From Hymenobacter aerilatus (lineage in GTDB: Bacteria > Bacteroidota > Bacteroidia > Cytophagales > Hymenobacteraceae), in assembly GCF_022921095.1 (NCBI RefSeq), contig NZ_CP095053.1, positions 4,630,501 through 4,694,500 of the forward strand: DNA of 64,000 bases, read 5' to 3'. Under the pieces are notes generated by a model. That model did no database searches. It was given only the letters and a program-made list of their open reading frames with translations, and was not told the origin of the DNA. Positions 7,660 through 16,964 of this stretch are shown here, piece after piece (the first letter of the stretch is position 1; each line of letters starts with the position of its first letter). Position numbers and translations under genes: made by a program.

Positions 7660-10600
7660 ATGAAAAAGGTTATCTACTCGTTTTATAATTTTTTGATTAT
7701 TTCAATATTTATTGTTGCTCCGCTGAGTGCTGTGGGTCAGACACCTAAACTGGTGAATACACAACCTACTCGACATTCAACAAATGCTCCACGCGCAGGA
7801 GCTATTACGCTACTTTTCAATCAACCAATTGCTGCCATATCGGCCAATTCGCTGCGTGTGTACGGTAACCAATTGCGCGGTTTGCGGCCAGGGACGCTTA
7901 GTGGCGGTAATTCATCCACGCTAATATTCACGCCTACTCAGCACTTTGCTCCTGGTGAGCGGGTGAGCGTGAGCTTACCTGCTACGCTTATAAATACAGC
8001 AGGCGTCGGAATTCAACGACATGTATACGAGTTTACCGCTGCTACAGCAGGAACCGGGCGAGGCTTTTTTCTTGATACTACAGAAGTTGCTGCTACCAAT
8101 TCGCGCGACCAGCTGTTAGGTGACTTGGATAATGATGGCGACCTAGACCTATTAACGTCAGCCGGTTTATACGGTATGTTTTCTTACCTGAATGATGGTA
8201 GAGGCCACTTCAGAGCACATTACAATTCCGTAGTTGGAAGTACGCCTAGTGGAGCTACGTTAGCTGATATAGACCAGGACGGCTACTTGGACTTACTAGC
8301 TGGGGATGCAGATAACGCCACGGTTGCGATTGGGCTCAGCGACAGCGCGGGAGGTTTTGGCTTTGTCAAGCAATTGGTCGTTGTTGGTAACCATCCTGTG
8401 AGCGTTGCTGCTGGTGATGTAGATGGGGATGGAGATATGGACTTTGTGTCTGCCAATTACGCGGATAACACCATCACTGTAGGCTATAATGGTGGTACAG
8501 CTTTGTTATTTCGCATTGCTCGTACAGCCACCTTTCGCGTTGGTCAGCAGCCTACGGCTGTGCAATTAGCCGATGTTGATAACGATGGTGACTTGGATGT
8601 GCTGACTAGCGACAGTGGAAGCAATACCGTCAGCATTCGGATAAATTCGGGCGCGGGTACTTTTAGTGGCACTACCAGTATAGCCGTAGGCGCTGCTCCT
8701 GCTGATCTGCGTTTAGCCGACCTCGATTCGGATGGGGACCTTGACTTGGTTACAGTGAATGCTGCCGATGGAACCGTGAGCGTACGTCTTAATAATGGCC
8801 TGGGTGGCTACAGCCAAACGGCTACCCTGCTTTTGCCGCTGGGCAGTACACCCAATAGTCTGCAAACTGGGGATGTTGATGCAGATGGTGATTTGGATTT
8901 AGTAGTGGCGCAGGGTCGGGGCGGACAAGTAATGACCTTTCTTAACAAAGGTGCGGCGAACTTTGCGGCGCAGTACGGCGCTCTAGAATTAAGCTCCTTG
9001 TTTGGGTCACCCGTTGCATTAGGAGTGACTTTAGGTGATGTAGACGGGGATGGGGACTTAGACTTGATTACAGCAGACGAGAAGCGAGGTAAAGTTGTAC
9101 TAGGCCGAAACGGGCTGGCTCCGTCAATAGGACCGCCTATGTTGAATGCTTTCTCCCCTGCAGCTGGTCCAGTAGGTACTTCTGTACAGATTTCGGGTAA
9201 TGATTTGAGCAGTACAACTCATCTGTTGTTCAATGGTGTGGATGCCACATTCCTTGTGAACTCCAATCAGCAAATAACGGCTGTTGTACCGGCAGGTGCT
9301 AGTACGGGAGCGTTACGTCTCACTACAGTGGGTGGTAGTGTAGAATCAACTCAGCCTTTCGTCGTAACGACTGGTCCTGTTCCCTCAGTACCCGTTACGG
9401 GTACTATTCCGGTGCGTAACGCGCTAGGGGTAGAGACAACAGCGCCAGTGGAAGCGTCCTTTGCGGGTCCCATTACAGAGTTATCGGCGCACAACATGGC
9501 CGTTATTGGCTCTCAGCGGCGCGGCCGTCAAATGGGGATAGTAACAGGTGGCGGTACAGCTACGCTACGTACCACGCCGGAACCTGCTTTTGCTCCGGGT
9601 GAACGTGTTACATTAATCCTACCTGCTACCTTGACAAGTACTTCAGGGGGAGCAGTGCAACCACAGGTAGTGGAGTTTCAGACCGCAACGGCAGGTACCG
9701 GGGAAGGCGTGTTTGATGCAAGTGATAAGGCTAATACCGCTTCCGCTACGGCCCCCTCCTTTGTTCGCGTGGCAGATCTTGACAACGACGGGGACCTTGA
9801 CTTGATCAGCAGTCCCGTTGGAGCTGAGACCGGAGCAGTCATGCTGCACTTCAACGAAGGGAATGGCACATTCAGCCCTGCTACCAGCAGCAGCTTACCA
9901 GCATTTGTGGGTACGCCTGGAGAAGTAATACCTGCCGATGTGGATGGGGACGGGGATTTTGATCTATTAGTGGCAGAAAATTACTCATTTACTTCTCTTA
10001 TCACACGCATTAACGTGTGGTTGAACAATGGACAAGGCCGCTTCACTGCAGGATCTTCTTTAATAATACCTAGCACTAGTGTTAATGCACTACGCGTAGG
10101 AGATATGGATGCAGACGGGGATTTGGATATAGTGTTCATCATGGCATTCGATACCGTTTATGTGGCTCTGAATAATGGCAGTGGTTATTTCTCCCTAACT
10201 AGTAGCACTATTGGCCCTAATTCTTCTCAACTGGATTTACTAGACTTTGATAAGGATGGAGACTTGGATGTACTGGTTACTTCCTATAACTATCCAGAAA
10301 AAAAGCTAGTGATTGCACTTAATGATGGACGCGGGCAACTTACAGCGCAATCACCTGTTCAGATTACTTTGCCGCAGAATCTGCAAGATTTAGCGGTCGG
10401 AGACATAACGGGGGATGATATAGCTGATCTAATATATATAAGCGGCATTTCCACTCAACAGCCTAGTGAACTAGCTTTTTGGCCAGGATTGGGTAACGGA
10501 CAATTTGGTGCCCGTAGCATAGCATACGCGACGAGCGCATACGCTCGATCAGTGAGATTGGCAGATGTAAATGCCGATGGAAAGCTTGACGTTGTAACTT

Positions 10601-13600
10601 TATCCTCGGGCGGTATGAGCGGTTATACTCCGCTACCGCCAGCCGAACTACAGGTGTTGCTTGGCGATGGACGCGGAGGATTAGGTCTACCTACTACTCA
10701 AACACTAACTGCCAAAGGCGAATCAGCACTAAGCCCCGAGTTAGGTGACGTAGATGGGGATGGGGACCTAGATATAGTAGTTGCAAATACAGCGGCCAAT
10801 GCACTTCAGGTACACTTCAATCGAGGTCGTCCAGTTCCTACTCTCGCGACGTTTGCCCCCGCTCAGGGCCCAATAGGCACTCAGATTATCCTAACGGGTA
10901 CTAATTTCACCAGCATTCGGGAGGTGCGGTTTGCAGGTAAGGAAACAACCCAGGTACAAGTTCTCTCTCCCACGCAGTGCGCAGTGGTAATTCCTGAGGG
11001 GGCTCGCACAGGACTGATTACGGTAGGTACACCTAGTGGCACTGCTACAAGCGTAAGTAGCTTTACGGTAACCGTGCCAGCGGCAGTTACAGAATTTACG
11101 CCGGCCCGAAACGCCATTAATGTTCCCGTAAATAGCGCAGTGAGCTTGCGGTTTGCGCAAAATATGCCGTTAGAGTCGGCCGGTAACATAATAGTGCAAG
11201 GGGAGTTACGACAAGGCCGTCGGACCGGCATAATGAGTGGTGCTGGTTCATCGGAGCGCCGTTTTGTTCCAAACGTAGAATTTGCGCCAGGCGAACGGGT
11301 ACAGGTTACACTACCTGTTTCAGGTACGCCAGCAACTGGCGTTGCGCAACCGCAGGGGTACACATTTACGGCCGCTACAAGCGGTCCTGGTCGAGGTAAT
11401 TTGCGTTGGGCAAGCTCGACTACCGACCATTATAATCAATACAATACGGTAACGGGAGACTTTAATGAAGATGGAGCGCCAGATATTATTATACCGAACA
11501 TCTTCAAGAATAGGCTGGATGTCTTACTGAATGACAAGCAGGGTACGCTTACCACACAAACGATGAGCGTACCTGCAGCATCCATATTCACCACACAGGT
11601 TTCTGACCTTAATGGTGATGGTCATCTAGACCTCGTTCTGACAGAGTATGTCACTCGTCGCAACAATCGTCAGATCGACAGGATAGTATGGCAAGCAGGT
11701 ACCGGTACGGGTGCATTTGGTCCCGTACAGCCGCTGCACACGCTTAGCGGTAGTCCTAGCGAAATAGTGATAGGAGATGTGAACGGTGATGGACTACCAG
11801 ATCTGATGGCGGTAATTGGAAGCCCTGACAGCGTCTTTATATCCTTGAACAAAGGGAATGGTAATTTTCAGCGGCAACCCGATATACTGGCGGCTCCTTA
11901 TACCAACATGTTGCGTTTAGGAGATTATAACAACGATGGAATACTCGATATGTTCATGGTGAGCAACGGGAGTGCTCGGTTATATCGTTACCAAGGGGTA
12001 GGCAATGGCACTTTCGTGCCGTTGCCACCATTGCTATTGAACAACCGCGGGCAAGGTATTGCTATAGAACTTGGCGACATAGATGCAGATGGTAACTTGG
12101 ACATAATCACATCATCTGGTGCCGTGTATGTGTATCGTGGCGATGGCAAAGGCAACCTTAGTGCGCCCCAAATACTCGAGGGTACCGGGCGCTTTGACCA
12201 TTTGCGGTTAGCCGACTTTGATGCGGATGGTGACTTGGATTTGCTTACAGGCAGCCGAGATGCTTTTAAAGGAGTAAAACTATTCTACAACGATGGTACG
12301 GGACAATTTAAGCGCTACGCTACCGCTGGAGACAATACCGTTCCAAGGTCTGTAACCGTAGCGGACTTCAACTTGGATGGTAGCTTAGATATGGTTGTTA
12401 CGGGTGATAGTATTTATAACTTAGGTAACTCATACCCCAATAAGAGTGGGCTATTCACGTATTTCAACCACCCTACAGGTCCATCCATTATAAGTTTCTC
12501 ACCAACAAATGGAGAGGCTGGGACGGTTGTTACACTCACAGGAACGGGACTAGGTAGTGTCATCAGCGTAACGGTGGGCGGGGTAGCAGTGCCTTTCATA
12601 GTGCAATCAGACACACAGCTTACCCTAACGGTTGGCGTAGACACGCCAACTGGGGTGATTGTCGTCAACTCGCCGCACGGCGCTGCTACCAGCGCAACTT
12701 CTTTCCGAATGCCGCTGCCCACTATACGCAATTTCACGCCCTATGCTGGTGCTGTGCAACGTCTGATTACGGTAACTGGCAGCTATTTCAGTGGTGCCAC
12801 TGGCGTCCGTTTCAATGGGGTAGCAGCACCTGGTTTCCGAGTTCTTTCCCCTACGGAACTTACCGTATTAGTTCCCACAGGTGCTACCAACGGTCCGCTA
12901 AGCATCACAACGCCTAGCGGTACGACAACCAGTAATACGTCCTTTGCTTTCTTACCAACTGCTACCGGCTTGCAACCGGGCCGCAACGCGCAGAATGTAC
13001 CGCCTAGCGCCCCCCTAACCATGGAGTTTTCGCAGCCTGTGGGCACATTTGCAGCCAATAAGTTGCGGATATTTAGTAGCCAGCAACAGGGGAAGTTAAC
13101 CGGGATGCTTACAGGAGTAGGTACATCTTCGCTACGCTTTGCTCCTACTCTAGCATTTAAGCCCGGTGAGCAAATAAGTGTAACGCTGCCAACGGAACTA
13201 CTTGGAATGCAGGGAGCTATTTCATCTAAGCAAGTTTATCAATTCCGTGTTGCAACGGGTGGGACGGGACGTGGTGCGTTTACGGGCAACCAAAACCTAC
13301 CTAGTTGGGGAGCAGTACAGATGATACGACTAGGAGATATGAATGGTGATGGTCAGTTGGATATTGTAACCGTCGACATCAATCGAATTGGCGTTAGTCT
13401 TAGCAAAGGTAACAACACCTTCGCGCCACCCATCTACACCTTATTAGATAACTTTTATCCTGCTCTACAGCTAGGCGACTTCGACCTTGATGGAGACCTA
13501 GACGTGGTAACTTTATACAACTCGGGCTCCTTGGCAGTTCGCCTCAACGATGGCACGGGTATGCTTAGCACGGGACAAACGTTGTATCAGGTACCTGTAG

Positions 13601-14646
13601 GCATAGGCTACGACGAAGTAGCTTTCGAAGCAGGCGATATTGATGGCGATGGGGACTTGGATGTGGTAACGGGCTCCTTTAATTCCAGCACTATCACAGC
13701 GCTGCTTAATGACGGGACAGGTAATTTTCGCATTGATAAGCAACAGAAAGTCAATAATTACTTTACACTAATTCGGTTAGGCGATGTTGACAATGATGGT
13801 GATTTAGACGTAGTCGCTGTTAATGAACAGGCACAAGCAATTGGTGAAAATAAGTTAGTGGTGTGTCTTAACGACGGCAATGGACAATTCACCGGAGCAT
13901 CTAATCTCACCTTGGACGTATTTCCGACTAAGCTACAGCTGGGTGATATGGATGGCGACGGTAACCTGGACGTAGTTATTACCGGTTCTACTCCGCGCGC
14001 GGCTGCCCTTGACCAATACAGCGTCACTACGCTGCGTAACGATGGCACTGGTCGATTTGCTATCGGGCCACGCCAATTGCTTACCGGGCGAGGTGCTACC
14101 GCCTATGAAATAGAGCTAGGAGATGTAGACGCCGACGGCGACTTAGATGTGCTTACTGCTGGTATCGAAGTAATTTCCCCCGAGCAAGTGATTATGCTGT
14201 TTCTGAATGACGGAAAGGCTGCATTAACGGGTAGTAAAGCAGTGATTAGCAACCATAGTCCAGCTTGCATGGCCCTAGGTGACCTCGACAATGATGGTGA
14301 CCTAGATTTAGCTTTCGATAACGATAAGATTGGGTTGCGATTTAATGATTCTGCTATTCCATTAAGCGCTACGCCTAGGAACTCTGGTACATCTTCCATT
14401 ACGCTATATCCTAATCCCGCGCACCAGCAGTTTACGCTACGATTACCAGTTGGACTACTCACACGCGCAGGTACACTTGTGTTGGTCAATAATTTGGGCC
14501 AGACAATACATCAGCAAGATCTGCCAGCCATACCAGCAGGTGGTGATTGGGTAGTGAAAGTTCCGAGCGCCACAGCTGGGATGTACTGGATTCGCTTGAC
14601 GATAGGCGACGAGCAACAGACTATTGGCCGAATAATGTTGCAGTAA
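7660..14646 (+). CDS. Giant secreted protein: four FG-GAP beta-propellers with Ig-like and IPT/TIG domains, T9SS signal
   Basis: This 2,328-residue protein has a signal peptide (about 1-27, ending SAVGQ) and a strictly modular plan. Each of four modules has an SbsA-like Ig domain (about 28-127, 576-681, 1141-1244, 1766-1867) and seven FG-GAP/VCBS calcium loops of the LGDVDGDGDLDLV type (28 in all by my count), enough for a seven-bladed integrin-alpha-like propeller. IPT/TIG domains follow at about 494-571, 1058-1137, 1608-1684 and 1687-1764. The C-terminus (about 2244-2328: LYPNPAHQQFTLRL ... GMYWIRL) is a type IX secretion sorting domain, so the product should be surface-attached or released. 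Adhesion or polysaccharide binding is the likely role. Third positions are A/T-richer than in neighbours. Confidence 0.93.
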   Translation: MKKVIYSFYNFLIISIFIVAPLSAVGQTPKLVNTQPTRHSTNAPRAGAITLLFNQPIAAISANSLRVYGNQLRGLRPGTLSGGNSSTLIFTPTQHFAPGERVSVSLPATLINTAGVGIQRHVYEFTAATAGTGRGFFLDTTEVAATNSRDQLLGDLDNDGDLDLLTSAGLYGMFSYLNDGRGHFRAHYNSVVGSTPSGATLADIDQDGYLDLLAGDADNATVAIGLSDSAGGFGFVKQLVVVGNHPVSVAAGDVDGDGDMDFVSANYADNTITVGYNGGTALLFRIARTATFRVGQQPTAVQLADVDNDGDLDVLTSDSGSNTVSIRINSGAGTFSGTTSIAVGAAPADLRLADLDSDGDLDLVTVNAADGTVSVRLNNGLGGYSQTATLLLPLGSTPNSLQTGDVDADGDLDLVVAQGRGGQVMTFLNKGAANFAAQYGALELSSLFGSPVALGVTLGDVDGDGDLDLITADEKRGKVVLGRNGLAPSIGPPMLNAFSPAAGPVGTSVQISGNDLSSTTHLLFNGVDATFLVNSNQQITAVVPAGASTGALRLTTVGGSVESTQPFVVTTGPVPSVPVTGTIPVRNALGVETTAPVEASFAGPITELSAHNMAVIGSQRRGRQMGIVTGGGTATLRTTPEPAFAPGERVTLILPATLTSTSGGAVQPQVVEFQTATAGTGEGVFDASDKANTASATAPSFVRVADLDNDGDLDLISSPVGAETGAVMLHFNEGNGTFSPATSSSLPAFVGTPGEVIPADVDGDGDFDLLVAENYSFTSLITRINVWLNNGQGRFTAGSSLIIPSTSVNALRVGDMDADGDLDIVFIMAFDTVYVALNNGSGYFSLTSSTIGPNSSQLDLLDFDKDGDLDVLVTSYNYPEKKLVIALNDGRGQLTAQSPVQITLPQNLQDLAVGDITGDDIADLIYISGISTQQPSELAFWPGLGNGQFGARSIAYATSAYARSVRLADVNADGKLDVVTLSSGGMSGYTPLPPAELQVLLGDGRGGLGLPTTQTLTAKGESALSPELGDVDGDGDLDIVVANTAANALQVHFNRGRPVPTLATFAPAQGPIGTQIILTGTNFTSIREVRFAGKETTQVQVLSPTQCAVVIPEGARTGLITVGTPSGTATSVSSFTVTVPAAVTEFTPARNAINVPVNSAVSLRFAQNMPLESAGNIIVQGELRQGRRTGIMSGAGSSERRFVPNVEFAPGERVQVTLPVSGTPATGVAQPQGYTFTAATSGPGRGNLRWASSTTDHYNQYNTVTGDFNEDGAPDIIIPNIFKNRLDVLLNDKQGTLTTQTMSVPAASIFTTQVSDLNGDGHLDLVLTEYVTRRNNRQIDRIVWQAGTGTGAFGPVQPLHTLSGSPSEIVIGDVNGDGLPDLMAVIGSPDSVFISLNKGNGNFQRQPDILAAPYTNMLRLGDYNNDGILDMFMVSNGSARLYRYQGVGNGTFVPLPPLLLNNRGQGIAIELGDIDADGNLDIITSSGAVYVYRGDGKGNLSAPQILEGTGRFDHLRLADFDADGDLDLLTGSRDAFKGVKLFYNDGTGQFKRYATAGDNTVPRSVTVADFNLDGSLDMVVTGDSIYNLGNSYPNKSGLFTYFNHPTGPSIISFSPTNGEAGTVVTLTGTGLGSVISVTVGGVAVPFIVQSDTQLTLTVGVDTPTGVIVVNSPHGAATSATSFRMPLPTIRNFTPYAGAVQRLITVTGSYFSGATGVRFNGVAAPGFRVLSPTELTVLVPTGATNGPLSITTPSGTTTSNTSFAFLPTATGLQPGRNAQNVPPSAPLTMEFSQPVGTFAANKLRIFSSQQQGKLTGMLTGVGTSSLRFAPTLAFKPGEQISVTLPTELLGMQGAISSKQVYQFRVATGGTGRGAFTGNQNLPSWGAVQMIRLGDMNGDGQLDIVTVDINRIGVSLSKGNNTFAPPIYTLLDNFYPALQLGDFDLDGDLDVVTLYNSGSLAVRLNDGTGMLSTGQTLYQVPVGIGYDEVAFEAGDIDGDGDLDVVTGSFNSSTITALLNDGTGNFRIDKQQKVNNYFTLIRLGDVDNDGDLDVVAVNEQAQAIGENKLVVCLNDGNGQFTGASNLTLDVFPTKLQLGDMDGDGNLDVVITGSTPRAAALDQYSVTTLRNDGTGRFAIGPRQLLTGRGATAYEIELGDVDADGDLDVLTAGIEVISPEQVIMLFLNDGKAALTGSKAVISNHSPACMALGDLDNDGDLDLAFDNDKIGLRFNDSAIPLSATPRNSGTSSITLYPNPAHQQFTLRLPVGLLTRAGTLVLVNNLGQTIHQQDLPAIPAGGDWVVKVPSATAGMYWIRLTIGDEQQTIGRIMLQ

Positions 14647-14828
14647 ATCTCAACAATGGTTTTCGGCCATGCACATAAGGAATAGGCTGCTCTAGCATGG
14701 GCCAACATTATAGTAAAAACTTGAGGTAGTCTAGATAAGACGGATAGAAGAAAGACGTGTCTTCTTCTGTTATGGTAGTAAAAGCCAGCGGGGCGTCGCC
14801 CAGCAAACGGAGTAAATACGATGAAAGC

Positions 14829-14856
14829 TTCAGGGCTGATGTCTAGTTGCCCTGAA
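14829..14856 (+). terminator. Candidate terminator hairpin after the FG-GAP gene
   Basis: TTCAGGGC (14829-14836) pairs perfectly with GCCCTGAA (14849-14856) over a 12-nt loop, followed by CTGCTTTATTCT. It lies 183 bp after the stop codon, between convergent genes. The short T tract makes it a moderate candidate. A second imperfect stem (AGAAGAAAGAC / GTCTTCTTCT) lies at 14747-14769. Confidence 0.45.
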
Positions 14857-14904
14857 CTGCTTTATTCTGCCTACCCCACTAATTCGTGCAGCCATTAAAT
14901 GCGG

Positions 14905-15690
14905 CTAATAGGGTAGGCGAATAGAGGCGCCCGTTGTAATGAAATAAGCCGGCGCGGCACTGCTGATACCGGCACCGCCGGCAATATCCAGCTGCAAGTT
15001 TGGTCGCACCAGCCAGAGCAACCCCATATCTACTTCGTTGTCGGGCCGACTGCGGGTTTCGGTGGTGCCAAAGGCCTCGCCGTACACCGAAAATTGCTTG
15101 CTCAGCCGGGCGGCGAGCTTCACGGCGTACTTCTGCTCAGTAGCGTTCTGCACCCAGCCATAGCCGTAGGTGTAGGTGAGGGTAAGATCATCGGTAAGGG
15201 AATTGGAAAGACCCAGGCGCATACGGGCCTCGGGGCTGGTAGGGCGTAGCTCTTTCTTACCAACGGGTAGGGTAGCCGTAGCCGTGAAAGCGGCTTGCGG
15301 CAGCACTCCCTTCTCATCCCACAGGTACACGCGGGTGCCTACCTCGGGTGCCCCCACCCCCCGCTGACGCTGCCGGCTACTACTCGGCACCGACGCCTCA
15401 AACCCAGTGCCCAGCCGCAGCTCCACCCTATCCAGCAGACCGTAGCGCACCGTAAGGGTAGGGTAGTTGTACGTGCGCGACGACCGGCCTTCCTGATAGC
15501 GCAGGCCACCTTCCAGCTGCACAAAGTGCTTTTGCACCACACTAGTACCGTTGGTCTGATCGGGCCGGCCGGGGTCAATGGAGTCTATGTCCTCGCGTTT
15601 CTGCCCGTAGCCAGGTAGCGCCAGCAGTAGGCAGCATACAGTACTCAATAATAGAAAGCCTCTACAGCCCAGCGCGTCCAGTTTCCTCAT
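14905..15690 (-). CDS. Outer-membrane beta-barrel protein (MetA-pathway/transporter-like)
   Basis: The 261-residue product has a signal peptide (about 1-29, ending LPGYGQ) and alternating strands ending in an aromatic-rich C-terminus (ITTGASIRLPY), as in outer-membrane barrels. Segments such as QLEGGLRYQEG, VELRLGTGFEAS, LPVGKKELRPTSPEARMRLGLS and YGWVQNATEQKYAV resemble the phenol-degradation MetA-like transporter family of Bacteroidota. It probably folds as a 12-strand barrel, but substrate and direction are unknown. It is transcribed leftward and is separated from the upstream nuclease by a large palindrome at 15796-15940. Confidence 0.75.
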   Translation of the reverse strand: MRKLDALGCRGFLLLSTVCCLLLALPGYGQKREDIDSIDPGRPDQTNGTSVVQKHFVQLEGGLRYQEGRSSRTYNYPTLTVRYGLLDRVELRLGTGFEASVPSSSRQRQRGVGAPEVGTRVYLWDEKGVLPQAAFTATATLPVGKKELRPTSPEARMRLGLSNSLTDDLTLTYTYGYGWVQNATEQKYAVKLAARLSKQFSVYGEAFGTTETRSRPDNEVDMGLLWLVRPNLQLDIAGGAGISSAAPAYFITTGASIRLPY

Positions 15691-15795
15691 AGCGAATGAC
15701 CTGCCGGGCAGAAAGCAAAAGTGCTTAGTGCGCGCTAGCTAGACCAGCAACAGGTATACCCGCCTACGCTGCTACACTCCATTTCGTTGAAAACG

Positions 15796-15940
15796 ATGGC
15801 GCGGGGCTGTGCCCCGTGCCGCCTCTTAGCAGGCCTCTGGCCTGCGGTCGTGCGCGCCGTTGAGGCTGTTCGGGCAAGTCGTTCGGGCGGGCAGGCCGAA
15901 GGCCTGCCAAGAGGTAGCACGGGGCGCAGCCCCGCGCCAT
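15796..15940. repeat. 145-bp nested inverted repeat
   Basis: The first about 50 bases (from ATGGCGCGGGGC) are matched on the opposite strand by the last about 50 (ending GCCCCGCGCCAT) at roughly 45 of 50 positions. Each arm contains smaller palindromes of its own (GGGGCTGTGCCCC; GCAGGCCTCTGGCCTGC on the left, GGGGCGCAGCCCC; GCAGGCCGAAGGCCTGC on the right), so a cruciform or branched hairpin can form. It fills the gap between the barrel gene and the low-GC nuclease gene and looks like a non-coding mobile palindrome. Confidence 0.8.
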
Positions 15941-15960
15941 TAGAATTTTGATTTAGAAAA

Positions 15961-16902
15961 CTATACTCTAACTTTTTCCTTCATCGAAGATGGGTCGATA
16001 TAAATCTGCCCCAACGTCTGAGCAGCTTTAACTTTCCTATCAAGCATCTCTGAGAAACTCCAGATTCCTTCCATCACCAGTGCTAGGTCAGCTCCATCTA
16101 TCAAAATGGATTTGAGTGATTTACCGTGCTTTAAAGCATGAACTGAATCAGATGAAAAGCCATTAAGGGAGATAAAAAACCCTCGACCATACATTTTACC
16201 TTCAACCTTATATGCAAACTGATAAAGTGCATTTGATGCGACCAGTTCATCTTGCCATTTGGCCTCTATTATATAATGCTCGCCATCGTATTTAAGAGAG
16301 CCGTCTATTTGTTCGCCCAATGTATTAAGTTGGAATTGCTCTGTAAGATTGAGTTCTTCAAACTGAAAGAGGTCACGTAATAGGGCTTCAAATAAGTAAC
16401 CTCGCTTCTGCAAATTAATTTCCCGGCCATGCTCATCAAGGCCCTTGTGAAGCAGAATAAATTTCTTTTGAATATCAGCTAATGTGTGTTTAGCCTTCAA
16501 TTCCTCCTGTTTTCTCTTGCGTTCCTTCGTTTCTTCATGAAGACGGCCGTCGTGCTTAATCTGAATTTCTTTAAGGTGGCGAATAGCACTTTTCGCTTTG
16601 CTTAAGTCAAGCATACCATTCGGCCCGAAATAATACAGGTCAAACGTTGTCCATTCTGTTAGTTCTCTTGTGATGTTACGAATGGGCACAATGCCACCAT
16701 CAGCTCGGTTTTGTAACCGTTGAAATACTCTTTCGATAATGGCATTTTTGGTGAGGCCAAGGGATTCAAAATTTATCACTTCACGCAAATCATCCCTAGT
16801 GCATCCTGTTCTCTGGAAAAAGTCCAGAACATCTACTCGTCGGTAGAAAATGGAGAGAATGCAGTTGCGGATACTATCGGAAATTTCTTTTGATAAGACC
16901 AT
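15961..16902 (-). CDS. PD-(D/E)XK restriction-endonuclease-like protein (Mrr-type core)
   Basis: The 313-residue protein has a helical N-terminal part, a charged coiled region (about 105-145, rich in K/E/R), and a C-terminal nuclease core: FEALLRDLF with Glu172, Asp200 in QIDGSL, and the IIEAKW signature (Glu213-Ala-Lys215). This is the metal site of PD-(D/E)XK enzymes such as Mrr-type restriction endonucleases. No methyltransferase lies beside it, so it is either an orphan modification-dependent nuclease or part of an anti-phage function. The gene is visibly A/T-richer than nrdA next door, uses different codons and abuts a large palindrome; all suggest recent acquisition. Target unknown. Confidence 0.78.
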   Translation of the reverse strand: MVLSKEISDSIRNCILSIFYRRVDVLDFFQRTGCTRDDLREVINFESLGLTKNAIIERVFQRLQNRADGGIVPIRNITRELTEWTTFDLYYFGPNGMLDLSKAKSAIRHLKEIQIKHDGRLHEETKERKRKQEELKAKHTLADIQKKFILLHKGLDEHGREINLQKRGYLFEALLRDLFQFEELNLTEQFQLNTLGEQIDGSLKYDGEHYIIEAKWQDELVASNALYQFAYKVEGKMYGRGFFISLNGFSSDSVHALKHGKSLKSILIDGADLALVMEGIWSFSEMLDRKVKAAQTLGQIYIDPSSMKEKVRV

Positions 16903-16923
16903 GCTTTCTGTGGATATAGGATT

Positions 16924-16957
16924 AGAAAAAAAGAAGGGGGCACTCGCCCCCTTCTTT
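16924..16957 (-). terminator. Strong rho-independent terminator of nrdA
   Basis: AAAGAAGGGGGC (16930-16941) pairs with GCCCCCTTCTTT (16946-16957) over a 4-nt loop. Leftward it is followed by a run of seven T residues (A run at 16926-16932, partly in the stem). It lies 8 bp after the nrdA stop codon. Confidence 0.9.
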
Positions 16958-16964
16958 CACTTTC

